64,000 nucleotides of DNA, taken from NCBI GenBank assembly GCA_038373885.1, contig JAWZYV010001861.1, forward strand, positions 496,001-560,000, given 5' to 3'. Below the pieces are notes generated by a model. The model did not search any database, was not told the origin of the DNA, and was given only the letters and a program-made list of their open reading frames with translations. This DNA comes from Cheiracanthium punctorium (Eukaryota; Arthropoda; Arachnida; Araneae; Cheiracanthiidae). The position numbers and the translations under genes were made by a program. Shown piece after piece: positions 11,041 to 22,640 of the stretch. Every line of letters begins with the position of its first letter. Position 1 is the stretch's first letter.

Positions 11041-11775
11041 CAGTAAAACTTCTATGAGCAACCGCCTGTATTAAGCCACCCCCCCCTCTTCCAACGACCA
11101 ATTTTTTAAGGCACCAAGTTTTCACCCTATCTACTTAATATTAAAATATCCTCTAGAAGAGACCACACAAGCCTCTATAAGTGACTGGTCCTAGTTTCCT
11201 GTCCAAACATTTTCTTGCATTTTTCCGGAAGTAAGCAAAAACCACATTCCAAACCAGTTGCTTTACTGCAAATTGACAGGTACACATACAAATCTTGTAT
11301 GTTAGTGAAGAGACATGTATAAATGAGTGACTTTACTGTTCAGTGCTAGCAGTGCATTGACGTGATCGAATCACATGGAAAAGGAAATTCAGTGAGGAAG
11401 TTGACAATTACTTTTGGTTGTGGGAAAACCCAAAAATTGAATTTTAAAGCTAATAGATTTAATTATTGTCAATTCAGAATGCATGAAGAATATCAGGATA
11501 AATGCTCTTTACTCAGATGTAGAAAAATAAAATTGAGAAGTACTCTCAGAGGGAGAGAAAAGAAGGAAACAATCTGAAATTTCTAAATATTTTATTAAAA
11601 TTTAAATTTTAAGATTATGTTTGTATAATTACTTATGTGTTAGTATGCAGCTTAATAAATAACAAAACAAACAGTATTTTTTTGTCTTCTAAATGTCTAT
11701 ATTTCTTTGAACGACCTCATTTAACAACCAATTTTTGGTAGAACGGAGGGTGGTCACTCCCAAGAAGTTTCACTG
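11041..11775. mobile_element. pogo/Tigger-like element, 735 bp, TA target
   Basis: Left end 'cagtaaaacttctatgagca' and right end 'ctcccaagaagtttcactg' form imperfect TIRs, each flanked by TA. CAGTRAAACTTCT-type termini and TA duplication are usual for the pogo branch. It carries only a short remnant of the CENP-B-like DNA-binding domain, so it is an internally deleted copy. It sits 16 bp from the hAT element that ends at 11024. Confidence 0.8.
11362..11577 (+). pseudogene. pogo-type transposase N-terminal HTH remnant
   Basis: The translation includes IESHGKGNSVRKLTITFGCG followed by KTQ, matching the CENP-B/Tigger helix-turn-helix pattern 'kG.s.rkla.kfgvgktqi..il'. The frame runs on into low-similarity sequence and stops at 11575-11577. 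The DDE domain is absent because the element is only 735 bp. The start used here is the first in-frame Met, and the domain itself may begin slightly upstream (about 11330). Not functional as a transposase. Confidence 0.65.
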
Positions 11776-13165
11776 TACTTATATATTTACCTACTAAAAA
11801 ATCCATATATACGTAATGCTCATACTTTATTATTAAAAAAAGGGAAGAGATAGGAAGAACGTAGATCGCTATTGCAACTGTGATTACAATAAAGATGGAG
11901 TCGTGTCAGCATTCGGAAAGAATTACAATAGCTTTACAATAAAAAGGGTGGGGAAAGGATGGGTTCAGTAAGATTCATCTAGGGACTGAGAACAGTGCTA
12001 GATTAAGACAGTGCGGGGCCTGTAGCAAATGTTATCAAGCGGCCCCTTGTTCATTAACGCACAAGGAAAGATTTTTTTTTTTTTAGGGGGAGGATTTCAC
12101 GCTCACATTATTGTAGTATAGATAAATTAACTGAGAAAATAAACAGTGCTAATTATATTATAATTTATTTTTAGTCTGAATTAATTAGTTAATGGGATTG
12201 CTAATGCTAATTAAATGTAAATAAAACTACCCACGCGTTAGATCTGAGAGGGGTTTATCCCAACCCTTCCTCCCACTTGGGTGTGCAAATGTCTGGGTTT
12301 TGTGTGATAATAAAATAAAACACAACTTTTACAAACTTTTCTTTTTAATATGAGCAAATTTGAGCTAACACTAGACAAATCAACTTCTCCAAGTAAATTG
12401 GTATGCGGAAAAAATGCCCCTCAAAATATAATGTTCTCTTTTTTGAGGGAGGGATTCAAGGTGGGGGGCTAAATAGATAGTGAGACTGACAATGTTTAAA
12501 GGTATTTATGCCTACAACTCGTTTTTTTTAATGAATGTTAATGTTCATGGGAACATATTTAGAGTTTCTAATACCTCCACCCCACCCTTTCCCATATGCA
12601 AACCTATAACATGACAAGTTTATATACGTACAATAATAATCGTTTCTATAACATTTTTAGAATCTTTGAAAACAAAATGTACTTTAAACTGTGCATTTAA
12701 ATACAGTTTTTTCCCCCTCTAAAAATACATACTTGTAAAATTATTCCATTATTTGGAAGGTCTTTACTAATACTAGTTTGCATATTTTTAACTTCATGTA
12801 TTTAATGGATTAATTCATAAGAAATCAAACTGTGGATAGGCAGATCTAGCACAATTATACTTTCGCTTTTCAAAATACACTGCATGAACAGAGCACATTC
12901 AAACTGCACATGCGTACAAAGGGGTACTATTACTTCCACATACAGCTTGGAGCACTTCTAAAGGCCATTTTGTTCGAGTTCTACAAGCATGCTTTCATTA
13001 CTTTTCTACCCACCTTCGTGAAAATGGTATAAAGTTTGTTTTAAAAAATCTCAATAAGAGGATTGTATCCTTTCTAAATAGAATAATCGATATAATAACT
13101 GATAAAAAATTCGGATAAAACATTCATTATCCTATTACTTTCAAATGTTTTTGCAGGATATAATA

Positions 13166-14220
13166 CAGTGGTGGCCCGTGGTCAAAACTGTTAGTGCAGC
13201 CGGAAGCATATGAGCCCCCCCCCCCCCCTTCCTCCGGGCAGGAATGGAAAATCTTTGTTATTGAATTCGAAAGCTGGCGGATTAAGCCCTCACCGAGGAA
13301 AAAAAAAAGAAATTACATAAAAAATGTAAGAGATCCTATTTTACTTCCATAAAATGGACATAAATTTCAACCAGCCGCTCTTATTCTCAAAATTGCATTA
13401 ATCCGTATCTGATTCGAAGTTTCCTTAGAATTTTCTTTTGTAACGATAACTTGAGAAGAAAAGAAAAAAAAAAAGAAAACTTACTTATTTTTTATAAGTC
13501 AAATCAATCCTCCTTTCTTTTAAACTTGCGAATCGGTCAGTGATGCCCTCATAAAAGGGCGTTGTTTTAATTCAGATATCAATAATTTTAAAAGCTCTTT
13601 AAAATTTCCCATGTTTAAAGAATTTTCTCGCTCGCCATGTCCTCTAAATGCTAGTTCTTGCGTACTTAAAAATAATACTGCTTTGATGGGTAATTGTCCA
13701 TTCATAAGCGTCTATTCAGGCTTACCTTCCTGACAAATTCAGCAATATAAAGTCAAGAGTTTGTAGAACATATATTCTCCTTACCCCCTCCCTCACTTCT
13801 CGAACCAATCAGTGGGTCGAATTCACCGCGCTCTTTCAAGTGCTGCCGACGTTTGAAAATCTTTGATGAGTTGAGTCTTAGCTGCATATCCCCATTATAG
13901 CCTATGCCGGTGGGACTGCTTACATAATCGTTGTCATGGCAACGGTGCTGCTAATTTTCTTATCAGCGCTCTGGGCTGAACCAAAGATTTTCCCAATTGA
14001 ATTGCGGGAAGATTAAAGTGCTTTTTTTCTGAATGAGCAATCCGGCGCAAAACGGTTTTTTTTTTTTTTTTTTTTTTTAGATTTTTTTTAATTTACCGTA
14101 GGAATTCCATAATTCTAATCTGAATTTAGGAAAATTAGTAGAATAAATTATTTTAAAGTATGTGCTGATAATTTCAAGTGCAGCCCGGCTGTACTTGCTG
14201 TATCCCACGAGCCGCCACTG
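13166..14220. mobile_element. hAT-like element, 1.06 kb, perfect 8-bp TSD
   Basis: It starts 'cagtggtggcccgtgg' and ends 'cccacgagccgccactg', with 'atataata' on both sides (13158-13165 and 14221-14228). The last 300 bp match the copy at 1-313. Internal features are long C and T tracts and no recognisable transposase. It is nested in the larger hAT-like element 11993-16817. Confidence 0.92.
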
Positions 14221-14697
14221 ATATAATAATCTTAAATGTGATCAAGTATTTAGTGAGTTTCTTTGTGGAGCAAGAGTATCAGAAAACACCCTTTGTTTTC
14301 AGTTTGCCTGGGGTTATGGCTTCCCAGATACCCCGACCGTGTTGTCTTTGTGCAAAGATCTTCCCCATTATTTTATCTGAACAAACTTACTGACATTCGC
14401 AACCTTGACCTGTGGTTTCGATCGGCCAAAAGCAATTCTTTTATATTTAACGCTGTTAGCGGTATTACTATTATAATTTATCAGAACTGCTGATTCTCAA
14501 AATATAAAAAATGGCATGCGTTCTATATCTAATTATTGTTTGAAATAATATTTTGACTGTGTTCAAACTTTGTAAAATATGAATAAATAAATACATAAAA
14601 ATAAAACAAGCCAAACACCGAAAGCTTTCTAAAGATGGCTTACTCCCTATTTCATACACCTTTGAATTTTGCCAAAGCCATCCCCTTTACGCTAAAC

Positions 14698-15623
14698 CAG
14701 TGGTTCCCAACTGGGGGGTCGCGACCCCCAAGTAGGTCGCCATGCCTTTTCAGGGGGGTCGCCGCAGACCAATTTTGTAGGAAATGAATGGCAAAATATT
14801 TCCACGTTTCTCTGCCACGAGACACACTTTCTCCTTTTTCCCTTTGTAAAGTAAAAATCCTTTTTTTCATCAGGGTGCTTGTATCAAATCTACAAAAAGT
14901 GACGTCGTAAAGTGTATCTAGAAGTGTCAACTAATTTTGAAAACGTGTGCACTAAGGCAGAAGTATCGGAAATAGAAATTGCAGTTAATTTAAGGAGAGA
15001 AATTATTAACCACCTTGAAGCTCTTATATCTGAAATTCAAAATATATCCCAGAGCTCACAATGAACAACAGGCGGCACTAGTGCGAAATCCACTTCACAC
15101 ATCTTTAGATGTTGCTGATCTTCCTGATGAAGTGCAGGACGAATTTTTAAATTTGCAGAATGACTCCTCAGCACGTGATTTATACCAAGAAAAATCTTTA
15201 ATTTAATTTTGGTGTGCTATGTGTCACTCATATCCGAAAATTTCTAAGCTTTCGCTTCAAATGTTAGTGCCATTTGCATCCACTTACATGGGTGAAGTTG
15301 AATTTAAAACTCTTTTGTAGGTTAAGACAAAAGCCAGTAATAAATTAGATGTCCAAGATGCAGTTTGCTTTGATAATATTCAGCCAAGGATAACATAACT
15401 TGTCAGCCAAATACAATCTCAGTCATCCTAATAATAATCAGTACGGAATAAAAAGATTAATCATTTTTAAATCTCAAGATATATTTTTTCATTATTCTTT
15501 TTTTTTTTTTTTTTTGTCTTATTAGTCAAACATGATGGATGGAAGAGGGTGGGGGTGGGGGGTCGCGAACATTTTTGAAAAATCTGAAAGGGGGCGCAAT
15601 TAAAAACAGGTTGGGAACCGCTG
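14698..15623 (+). mobile_element. hAT element of the ZBED/SCAND3-like type, internally deleted
   Basis: Ends are 'cagtggttcccaactggggg' and 'aggttgggaaccgctg', a very characteristic hAT terminus. The flanks 'cgctaaac' (14690-14697) and 'ctctaaac' (15624-15631) agree at 7 of 8 positions. Inside is the decayed C-terminal end of a transposase (15015-15430). The N-terminal zinc finger and catalytic core are missing, so the copy is a deletion derivative. Confidence 0.9.
15015..15430 (+). pseudogene. hAT transposase C-terminal dimerisation domain, decayed
   Basis: One frame shows ALVRNPLHTSLDVADLPDEV, then NLQNDSSARDLY, then LQMLVPFASTYMGEVEFKTL, then KASNKLDVQDAV and a final PRIT. This order (VRNPF..., DS..., lPf.TTYlCE..FS, KT+..R..l...) is the C-terminal hAT dimerisation region of SCAND3/ZBED5-like proteins. 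In-frame stops occur after EKSLI (about 15204), after FKTLL (about 15318) and before LVSQ (about 15399). The conserved Cys/Ser of the family's CE.GFS motif are changed. Clearly non-functional. Confidence 0.85.
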
Positions 15624-17189
15624 CTCTAAACAAAAGAATTTTGGGATGGCCCAACATTCGATTCAATACCATCCTCATATTTACAAAACAAAATAAGTTT
15701 ATATCCAATATTTAAATAAAAATTATTGTTTCGAAGGCGAATGTCTTTTTTATGGGTCGCATTTTCCCCTACATTCCTATGGATCTCAGCTCTCGTGGAA
15801 ATGCAGAAGCTCAACTCGCTTTCTAGAGAAAATCTTCAGAAATAGCCACAAATAGTTCCTGTATATTGAGTCATTTTGAAAAGTTTGATTACAACTTCAT
15901 TAAAAAATTCATTTGATTTGTTACTGCAAAGCTCCTGAAATGATTGTGGCCAATAGGCTATGTAGTCTACTCGGCCTAATGAATAATCTGGCCTAATGAC
16001 GCATTAATGCAATTTTGGGGGTGGAGGCAATTAGGTGGAAGATTCACATACCCATCCATTTTATGGAAGTAAAATCAAATTGTTTGCATTATTTTTTTTC
16101 TCGCGAAGGGCATTCACCCCCCCTCCGACCCCTTGCCATTAATGCGTCCTCGAACCTGCCCTGACTCTGTTCTTTTATTTTGGCGCTTAGTTTTCTTTCT
16201 ATATTTGTTTATTTCTGGATTCATTCAACAAATAATGACAAACTTGTAACATTATTGGTAAGGAATGCATTTTTTAAAGGCCATACATAGATGGCTAGTC
16301 TTATATAGTAAGGGTCTGGATACCATCACCTCCAAGTTGCGATGTTTCTCAACAAAAAGATAAAAATCTGCTTGATTTTAATAGCACTGTAATGCTAATG
16401 ATGAAGTGTTTTTTAATTCGGTCTCTCTCGTCATTTGGACCCTCTCTGAATTTTTTTTATGGGTACTGCATATTTTGTTCCTATGTGTGTTTCTTGTTGC
16501 TGTCTTTAGAATACTCATCCAGTTTAGTCTAGGTAAACTGTTGACTAAATAATGCAGGCATGCAAAAGCCATACTAAATTTATATATAATTTTTCAATGA
16601 GTTATCTACAATTGATTTACAGTTGTGTAATAAAGCTGAAAAAATTGTGTTATCAAAAAAAAAAAAAAAAATGAAAGAAAGGAAGGAAGGAAGAATTATG
16701 ATACTTATCTATTGCTTAAAAAAAATATAGATCTTAGGGAGAGGACAAAAACTTTCAAACTACAAGCGTGGGGCCCGTAGCATTTGCTACTTCTACCATA
16801 TTGCTAATCTGGCACTGACTAAGAATAAGAATATAATCTGTTGAAACTGATGCTAAAGGAAACAATGGTACTCCTAAAAATCTTCCTTAGGAGGATTAAG
16901 GCACTCAAGGGCAAAAAAACCTATAGACAGGAGATAAACACAAGGAAGTTCACAGAAAACAACTGACTGGTCTTCTTTGTACAGCACTAAAGTGATTAAC
17001 TAATATTTCTTCATTATATCTATGGAAATTTTTTCAGTTCACCTAAGCACTGCATTGGTAGAAACACTGCACTTGCGCTGAAACTTTAAGTTCTAAACTT
17101 TATTTTGAACATTTTTTTATTCTGCTTTACCCACTTATCTCCAATAGACAAAGAATTAAAGCGTTTTGCTACTTTTTTGGGACTCTCTG

Positions 17190-17700
17190 TATATATATAT
17201 TATTATGATTATGAAGCACTTCAGGGGTTAGATTTAAGCTAAAATTCATTTTTTCCACATTCTATAATTAAAATTTGAATTTTGTTTCATTAAAATCTGT
17301 TAACCCTATACTTGGCAAGATTTTTGGAAATGTTTATTAATTATAATTTATATGTGTTCTTAAGTATTCACGGGTGATAGAAAAAAAATTGATTTGTTAA
17401 ATTAAGTTTTATTGAACATATTACATAAGGCATACTGACAGACTTATACAAGTGTAAATTTTTGGACAGTGCAACATATCAAATCATACACTGTGCCAAG
17501 AATAGTGTTAACTAAAATATGAGAAAGGGAGGTTTGTTTAACATAGGGTTTGACATTTTCTTGCTAAATATTGATGGTATTGCTTAGTTGACTTCAGTGT
17601 TAAGTAGTTTTTTTTATGCCAAATTTGGCACTATTTTCACAGAAAGTCACCAAGCTTAGTGACATTTGGAGCAATTTCATTATTGGGGCCTGAAATGTTT
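17190..17700. other. Intron sequence with no clear feature
   Basis: AT-rich DNA. Nothing could be supported as a gene or an element boundary. The retroelement leader described next may begin somewhere after about 17700. Confidence 0.4.
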
Positions 17701-18771
17701 GCTTTCCTTTATAGGTGTTATGTAGTGAAATAGACTTTTCTCAAAATTGCTACTAGATGAAAGCCATAGAATGTTTACGAAACATCAGTAAAAAATATAA
17801 AAGATTAGATTGCTCCAGAATTCTGTTCACGCGTGAGTCTTCCTCTCTGTGAATGCATTTGGTGTGAGCTAAGTTCTCTGCATTTTTGTACTGCAGTATC
17901 ATGAAGACTTTCTTGGTTTTTTAAGAAGCCTATTTTTGAAGGCTGCTTGTGAATTCTTCATTGTTGTGCTGTGAGAAGCATATGAGAGCTGTTGAGAATT
18001 TCTACTGAATTATTATACAGTGGAAGGGTTTTATTGTATGCAAAATACCTAATCTGAAAAAGACTGTGTTTGGCTGTTGGTTGAAAAGCAAGCTATTACC
18101 CGTAAATTTCTGTAAATTGCGTATTGAAGATTGTTCGGTGAATTTCTAGAACCATTAAAATTTGTATTTCATCCTGACAAGTGAACTGATTTCTAGAACT
18201 TTCAGGTTTGTAACTTAAAAGTCCAATGCATATGGAAAGCTAGTAGAATTTTCTGCAATACTGGTGTCAGGAGTGTCTTTCCTCCCCTTTGGTGTTCGGT
18301 TTTGATGTGAGGAAAAATGGAGAAACTTAAAGATTTGATGTAGGAGATGAAAGCCAGACTGGAGAAGACAGTAGAAGCTGGACCAGCTGATTTAAAAGCT
18401 GAGATGAAAGCCAGACAAAAACAGATGAAAACCAATTTGGAAAAGGAAATGGAAGACAGACAAGAAGAGATGAAAGACAAGATAAAAGGCACACAAAAAT
18501 GGTTGAAAACTGGATTAGAGAAAATAGAGAAAAATCAAGAAAAATTAGAGAAGAAAATTGGAAAAAAAAAAAAAAAAAACCCCCAAAAATTTATAGTTGA
18601 AAATTAATCTAAGCCAAAATCAGTTGAAGGGTATAAAGGAGGAGATGGAGAATAGAATGACTATTTTAGAAGAAAGTCAAACAAAATATCAAAAAAGTAC
18701 TGAAGAAAAGATCAAAAGAAAACACGAAGAGAAATGTGAAAATTCATAAACATAATCAAAGGAAGACTAGA
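17700..18771 (+). mobile_element. Retroelement 5' fragment (leader plus gag-like frame)
   Basis: The gag-like frame at 18317-18607 is preceded by 'tactggtgtcaggagtg' (about 18260), which could be a primer-binding region, and by a T-rich leader that could be LTR or 5' UTR. No matching second LTR was found in the window. The fragment ends where the foldback element begins (18772). Boundaries on the left are uncertain. Confidence 0.5.
18317..18607 (+). pseudogene. Coiled-coil gag-like protein of a spider-type retroelement
   Basis: Starting at the ATG at 18317 the frame reads MEKLKDLM, a TAG stop, then EMKARLEKTVEAGPADLKAE and a run of charged heptad repeats (MKTNLEKEMEDRQEEMKDKI). It is extremely rich in K and E with no globular motif, so a long coiled coil is expected. 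I recognise this type of repetitive N-terminus from many predicted retroelement proteins in orb-weaving spiders. That is memory of the family, not a search result. It is broken by the early TAG, by a poly(A) expansion near 18560, and by the stop at 18605. K/E-rich frames continue in other phases to about 18750. Confidence 0.6.
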
Positions 18772-19541
18772 CAGTAGGGTGGAGGGGAAAAAAAAAGTAA
18801 TCGAAATGTAATAGTGCAGTAAAGTTGCCATTGGTAATAGCTAATAAATTTGCTAAATATTAAACTAATCAGTTAATATTTTTTGCCGCCACAAAGGGGT
18901 TGCAGTTCCAAAAAATCATAAAAAACATGGTTTTTACAAAAAAATTTTATAAATTATCCAAATATAGTAATGCGTTTACTAAAAAGACATAGCAGTTCGA
19001 GTATTATGTTAGTAGTAGCCCAGTTAAATTTCATTATAATGAGATCATATTTTTTTCTGCTGCAAGGGAGCCAAAATTTCGAAAAAATTCTACATTTCAA
19101 TTTTCTGTTTTTTTTCTTTTCTAAATTTTCGCACCATTTACTGTACAATGTCTAGAATTAAATAAACTTATATCTAATAAAAAGTATAAATGTCCTTTAC
19201 TTTTCAGAATTACATGCATTGGACTGGAAATTAAAAAGGCATTTACCCGTTTTTCATGTTCACATGTTCACTATTACAAAAGACAGAATTTAAGGTAGCA
19301 CAAATCATAAAAATGATAAAATGAATTAACAAAAGATTTTATTAACTGAAACACACATATTTTAAATCAAAGCGGATCAAATAAAGAAATTAAATAGAAA
19401 TATTTAATCTTAATGAATTTTATATTATGACTTGGTTTCAAATGAAGCCATTATTCCCTGAGAGGCTAAAGTTGATCTTATGTAACCCTCTCCCTGTTAT
19501 GGTATGCAAACTTTAAAAGCTGCTTTGGTAATTTGTTTGAC

Positions 19542-19760
19542 CTATCTTTCAATAGACTGTGTGTGACCTGGGAACTTATAACAGCCAGAATCTTTAATAG
19601 AGCTTTCCATACTCAGCAATGTTGCGAGATCGTCAATAGAAAGTGAAATCATTATCAGAGGCTCCATAAGCTCATTATTGCTAATTAAGTCCATATAATT
19701 TTTAGCATAAAAGTTTATGTCTGGAATGACAAACTGTCGAACAGGATTATTCATGTTCAC
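19542..19760 (-). pseudogene. Unknown protein fragment in left arm of foldback
   Basis: The minus-strand frame reads MNMNNPVRQFVIPDINFYAK, then NYMDLI and MISLSIDDLATLLSM. The same fragment appears on the plus strand in the right arm (about 20240-20420), with substitutions that partly keep the amino acids. I do not recognise the family. It could be part of the element's own protein or a captured host fragment. The reading frame ends after about 72 codons. Confidence 0.5.
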
Positions 19761-20239
19761 AGAACTTCTTACTTAGGAGATTGTTTATGACTAGGGTCGG
19801 GAGGTTCTGTTTTTCATCGCCCAACATTCTAATAAAAATATTTTCATGATTTACGAAATAGGCGTTTCCTTAAATTACAAGATCTATTATGTTCTGCAGA
19901 TGTTCTGACAGGTAACGGGAATTTTTGACTACAGTCCACAGATTTCGAGAACCATGGAAACATCATGGATTCATTTTGATTGTGAACCAACTGATGCAGT
20001 ACAATGAATTCAGCTAGAATGACAAGTTTAGAAAAAGGTTCATCTGTTCCAGTGTAGAGTCTCAAATTTAATTAGCAGCAGTGATCCATCTTTTGTGGGA
20101 TATTGGTCAGGGGTTTTATCGAGAAAGGTCAATGGAACACACCTGCTGAAACAGCTTGAGTAATTTCAAACAAATAATTCTGGTCAGTTGACAAAACTTC
20201 TGTATCAACAGCTGGAAGAATTTTCAAAGCAAGAAGTTC

Positions 20240-20420
20240 TGTAGACATAAATAATCCTGTTCGACAGTTTGTCATTCCAGACATAAACTTTGATGGTGAA
20301 AATTACATTGACTTATTGATTGGCAGGAATGTGAACTTACTGAGCCTTCAATAAAAGTTTCTCTTTCTATTGACGATCTTACAATGTTGGTGAGTATGGA
20401 AAACTCAACTGTTTTAAGTT
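20240..20420 (+). pseudogene. Unknown protein fragment in right arm of foldback
   Basis: Plus-strand translation gives INNPVRQFVIPDINFDGENY followed by IDLL, matching the left-arm fragment. The upstream 100 bases in the same frame look protein-like (RGFIEKGQWNTPAETA, VDKTSVSTAGRIFKARSS) with two interrupting stops. This suggests that a longer ancestral coding region ran through the centre into this arm. A frame change near 20315 breaks it. Function unknown. Confidence 0.5.
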
Positions 20421-21246
20421 TCCATGTCACATGCAGTCTATCAAAAGATGTGTCAAACTAGTTACCAAAGCAGCTTCTAAAGTTTGTGGACCAGAATGGA
20501 GAGAGGGTTACAAGATCAACTTTAGCCTCTCAAAGAATAATGCTTCATTTGAAACCAAGTCACAATATAAAAATGATTAAGATTAAATATTTCTTCTTCA
20601 TTTTAAGTTTATTTGACTCGCTTTGATTCAAAATCTTTGTATTTTAGTTAATAAAATCTTTCATTAATTTATTTTATCATTTTTGTGATTTGTGGTGCAT
20701 TAAGTTCTGTCTATTTTAATAGTAAAGCATATAAACATGAAGAATGGGTAACTGCCTTTTTAATTTTCCGTCTAATGCAAGTAATTTTAAAAAGTTATGA
20801 ACTTTTACACTTATTATTAGGTATAATATAAGTTTATTTAATTTTAGAGATCGTACTATAAATGTTGTGAAAATTTAGAACAAAAAACAGAAAATTGAAA
20901 ATTTGGCTCCTTTGGAGAAGAAAAAGATATGATTTCTCCATAATGAAATTTAACTGAGGCTTACTAATATGCTACTTGAGCTGTTATGTCCTGTTAGAAA
21001 AAACATTACTATGTTTGGATAATTTATATATTTTTCGTAAAAACCATGTTTGATATTTTTAACTTCAAATCCCTTGCGACAGCAAAAAATATTAACTGAT
21101 TAGTTTAATATGTTGCAGATTTATTTGTTACCAATGGAAATTATTATTATGGATTTATTTATTTATTTGTTACCAATGGAAACTTTCCTGCACTATTAAT
21201 TTTCGATTATATAAATTTCAATTTTTTTTTTCGATCCACCTTACTG

Positions 21247-21700
21247 GATAATTTGATTAAGCTGAGAAAGTTAACTGAATATGTTAAGATGCCATCGAGC
21301 CATGTATAAATTAAACTAACTATTATATTAAAACACCCTGGTTAGTTTATAAGACTCGATTTTCAATTGTCATTAATGTTAATGGCTGGGATGACTCTCA
21401 CAAGGCAAACCAACTGGCTGCATCGCATAGTGGGGATGCAATAAGCATATTACAAACTAATTGAGAGATGAAGATAGGCAATTTCAATGCCCACTCAAAT
21501 GCCCTAAACTACTGGTTCCCAAATGTTCGTGAACTCCCACGGTTCTTAAGGTGTATACAAGGGTTTTCCAAAATTAATATAATTATAGTGTTTGTTAATT
21601 ATTAAACACTACATTGAAATTAAAAGAATAGCTTTACTTTGCAATACATAAGTTCTCTGGCGCAGAAGTGAATATTGTTGCAGAAAACTCTGCTTGTTTC
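21247..21700. other. Intron sequence with no clear feature
   Basis: AT-rich DNA between the foldback element and the candidate LTR. No gene or element boundary was recognised. Confidence 0.4.
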
Positions 21701-21714
21701 CTGGGTTTGTCATT

Positions 21715-22640
21715 TTAAAGTCTAGTAGGTGTAGAAAGTTCTAGTAAAGAGTCCACTTGTCAAGATGGAACACGAGCTTTATTGCTTCTAGAACTTTGTC
21801 GAACAATCAGCTGTACAAAATTCACAAGCACAATCATAAGGTACTGTGCTTTTAACCCCTTACTGGATTTACCCAAGCTGAGCTTGGGCAGGTAAAACTT
21901 TCCTTTCTGGATTATTCTGAGCGTAGCTCGGGCAGTTGGAATTTTTTTATTTTTCACGTAATCTTTTCCCAATTGTTTAGTTTTGCTTTCAAACACTTTT
22001 ATTTACTTTTCTACCCACTAGAAGGTAGAACTATACACTATTTAGGAAAACTTATATGAGAATAGTGTTTTTATGTTTTAAAAATGTATCTAAATCAAAA
22101 TATGCATTAGAAAAAAGTGACATTTTTTTACCCTTGATCTCGAAAAAAATTGAACCGGCAAGGGGTTAACACTCCGCTTTGTACAGAAGCTTTCACAGAT
22201 GCTGTATTTCTCACACAAAATAAAAAGACTTCCACAGGCAAAAATTCAGTGGAAATATACGAGGGAAATCACACACTGCCCCTGAAGACTCAGCAATAAA
22301 AAATTTACACACAGCACTTTGAAACAAAGCTTCAAAAAGCAAGCAAACTATAGCACAATTCTCAGAGCAAGCAGCATACTCATCAGAAACTCGTTAACAC
22401 ACTTAAAGAATGCTCGGTGAGAAACTGACGCAAACTGGAGGAACCCGCTGCTTTTATAGTCTACGAACGAACACCATGGAAGGTTCCAGAGAGAACCATC
22501 TGTGGAATGTACTAGAACAAGCTTGATTTTGATTGCATAATAGAAGAGTAATATTAGGTTATTATGCATGTTAATGCAGGAAAATTAGCTTTACAAGCCC
22601 CATTGTGAAAATTGCTCCAAATAACCAAAAAGGCTTAGGA
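21715..22640 (-). mobile_element. Candidate LTR of a retroelement (minus strand)
   Basis: Read on the minus strand, the region has the layout of an LTR promoter. A TATAAAAG box lies at about 22452-22459, with GC-richer sequence downstream, and an AATAAAGC poly(A) signal follows at about 21776-21783. A piggyBac-type MITE (21856-22165) interrupts it. Exact TG...CA ends and a second LTR were not found, so this may be a solo or truncated LTR. Confidence 0.4.
21856..22165. mobile_element. piggyBac-type MITE with TTAA duplication
   Basis: TTAA at 21852-21855 and 22166-22169 flanks ends 'ccccttactgg' and 'ccggcaagggg', which are inverted repeats. Length is 310 bp with no coding frame of note. TTAA duplication with C-rich termini is the piggyBac signature. 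It is inserted into the candidate minus-strand LTR. Confidence 0.88.

Larger units (their letters stand above)
11993..16817. mobile_element. hAT-like element expanded to 4.8 kb by nested insertions
   Basis: Ends are 'cagtgctagattaagac' and 'gctaatctggcactg'. The flanks 'actgagaa' (11985-11992) and 'actaagaa' (16818-16825) agree at 7 of 8 positions, as expected for an old hAT TSD. Subterminal similarity continues inward around 'ggggcctgtagcaaatg' versus 'ggggcccgtagcatttgct'. At least two other hAT elements (13166-14220 and 14698-15623) are inserted inside. No transposase of its own was recognised. Confidence 0.75.
8243..17189. mobile_element. Possible composite: matching mariner-type ends 8.9 kb apart
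   Basis: The left end (8243 onward, 'caggatgtcccaaaaagt') and right end (to 17189, 'acttttttgggactctctg') are inverted repeats that stay similar for about 60 bp. Both contain 'gctttaattctttgtctatt'-like sequence and 'agataagtggg'. Both border TA. All material between them belongs to other elements with their own boundaries (8473-9212, 9621-11024, 11041-11775, 11993-16817). This can be one short MITE opened by serial insertions, or two separate truncated copies. Confidence 0.5.
18772..21246. mobile_element. 2.5-kb foldback element with about 1-kb inverted arms
   Basis: Left arm 18772 to about 19782 and right arm about 20230 to 21246 are imperfect reverse complements. Shared landmarks include 'cagtagggtgga' and 'tccaccttactg' at the ends. 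Inside are 'gttgccattggtaat' versus 'gttaccaatggaaac', 'ttaatattttttgccg' versus 'cagcaaaaaatattaac', and 'aacatggtttttac' versus 'gtaaaaaccatg'. The centre (about 19783-20229) is single-copy. Both arms carry the same protein-like segment (separate entries). No clear TSD was seen, so the class is not assigned. Confidence 0.8.
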
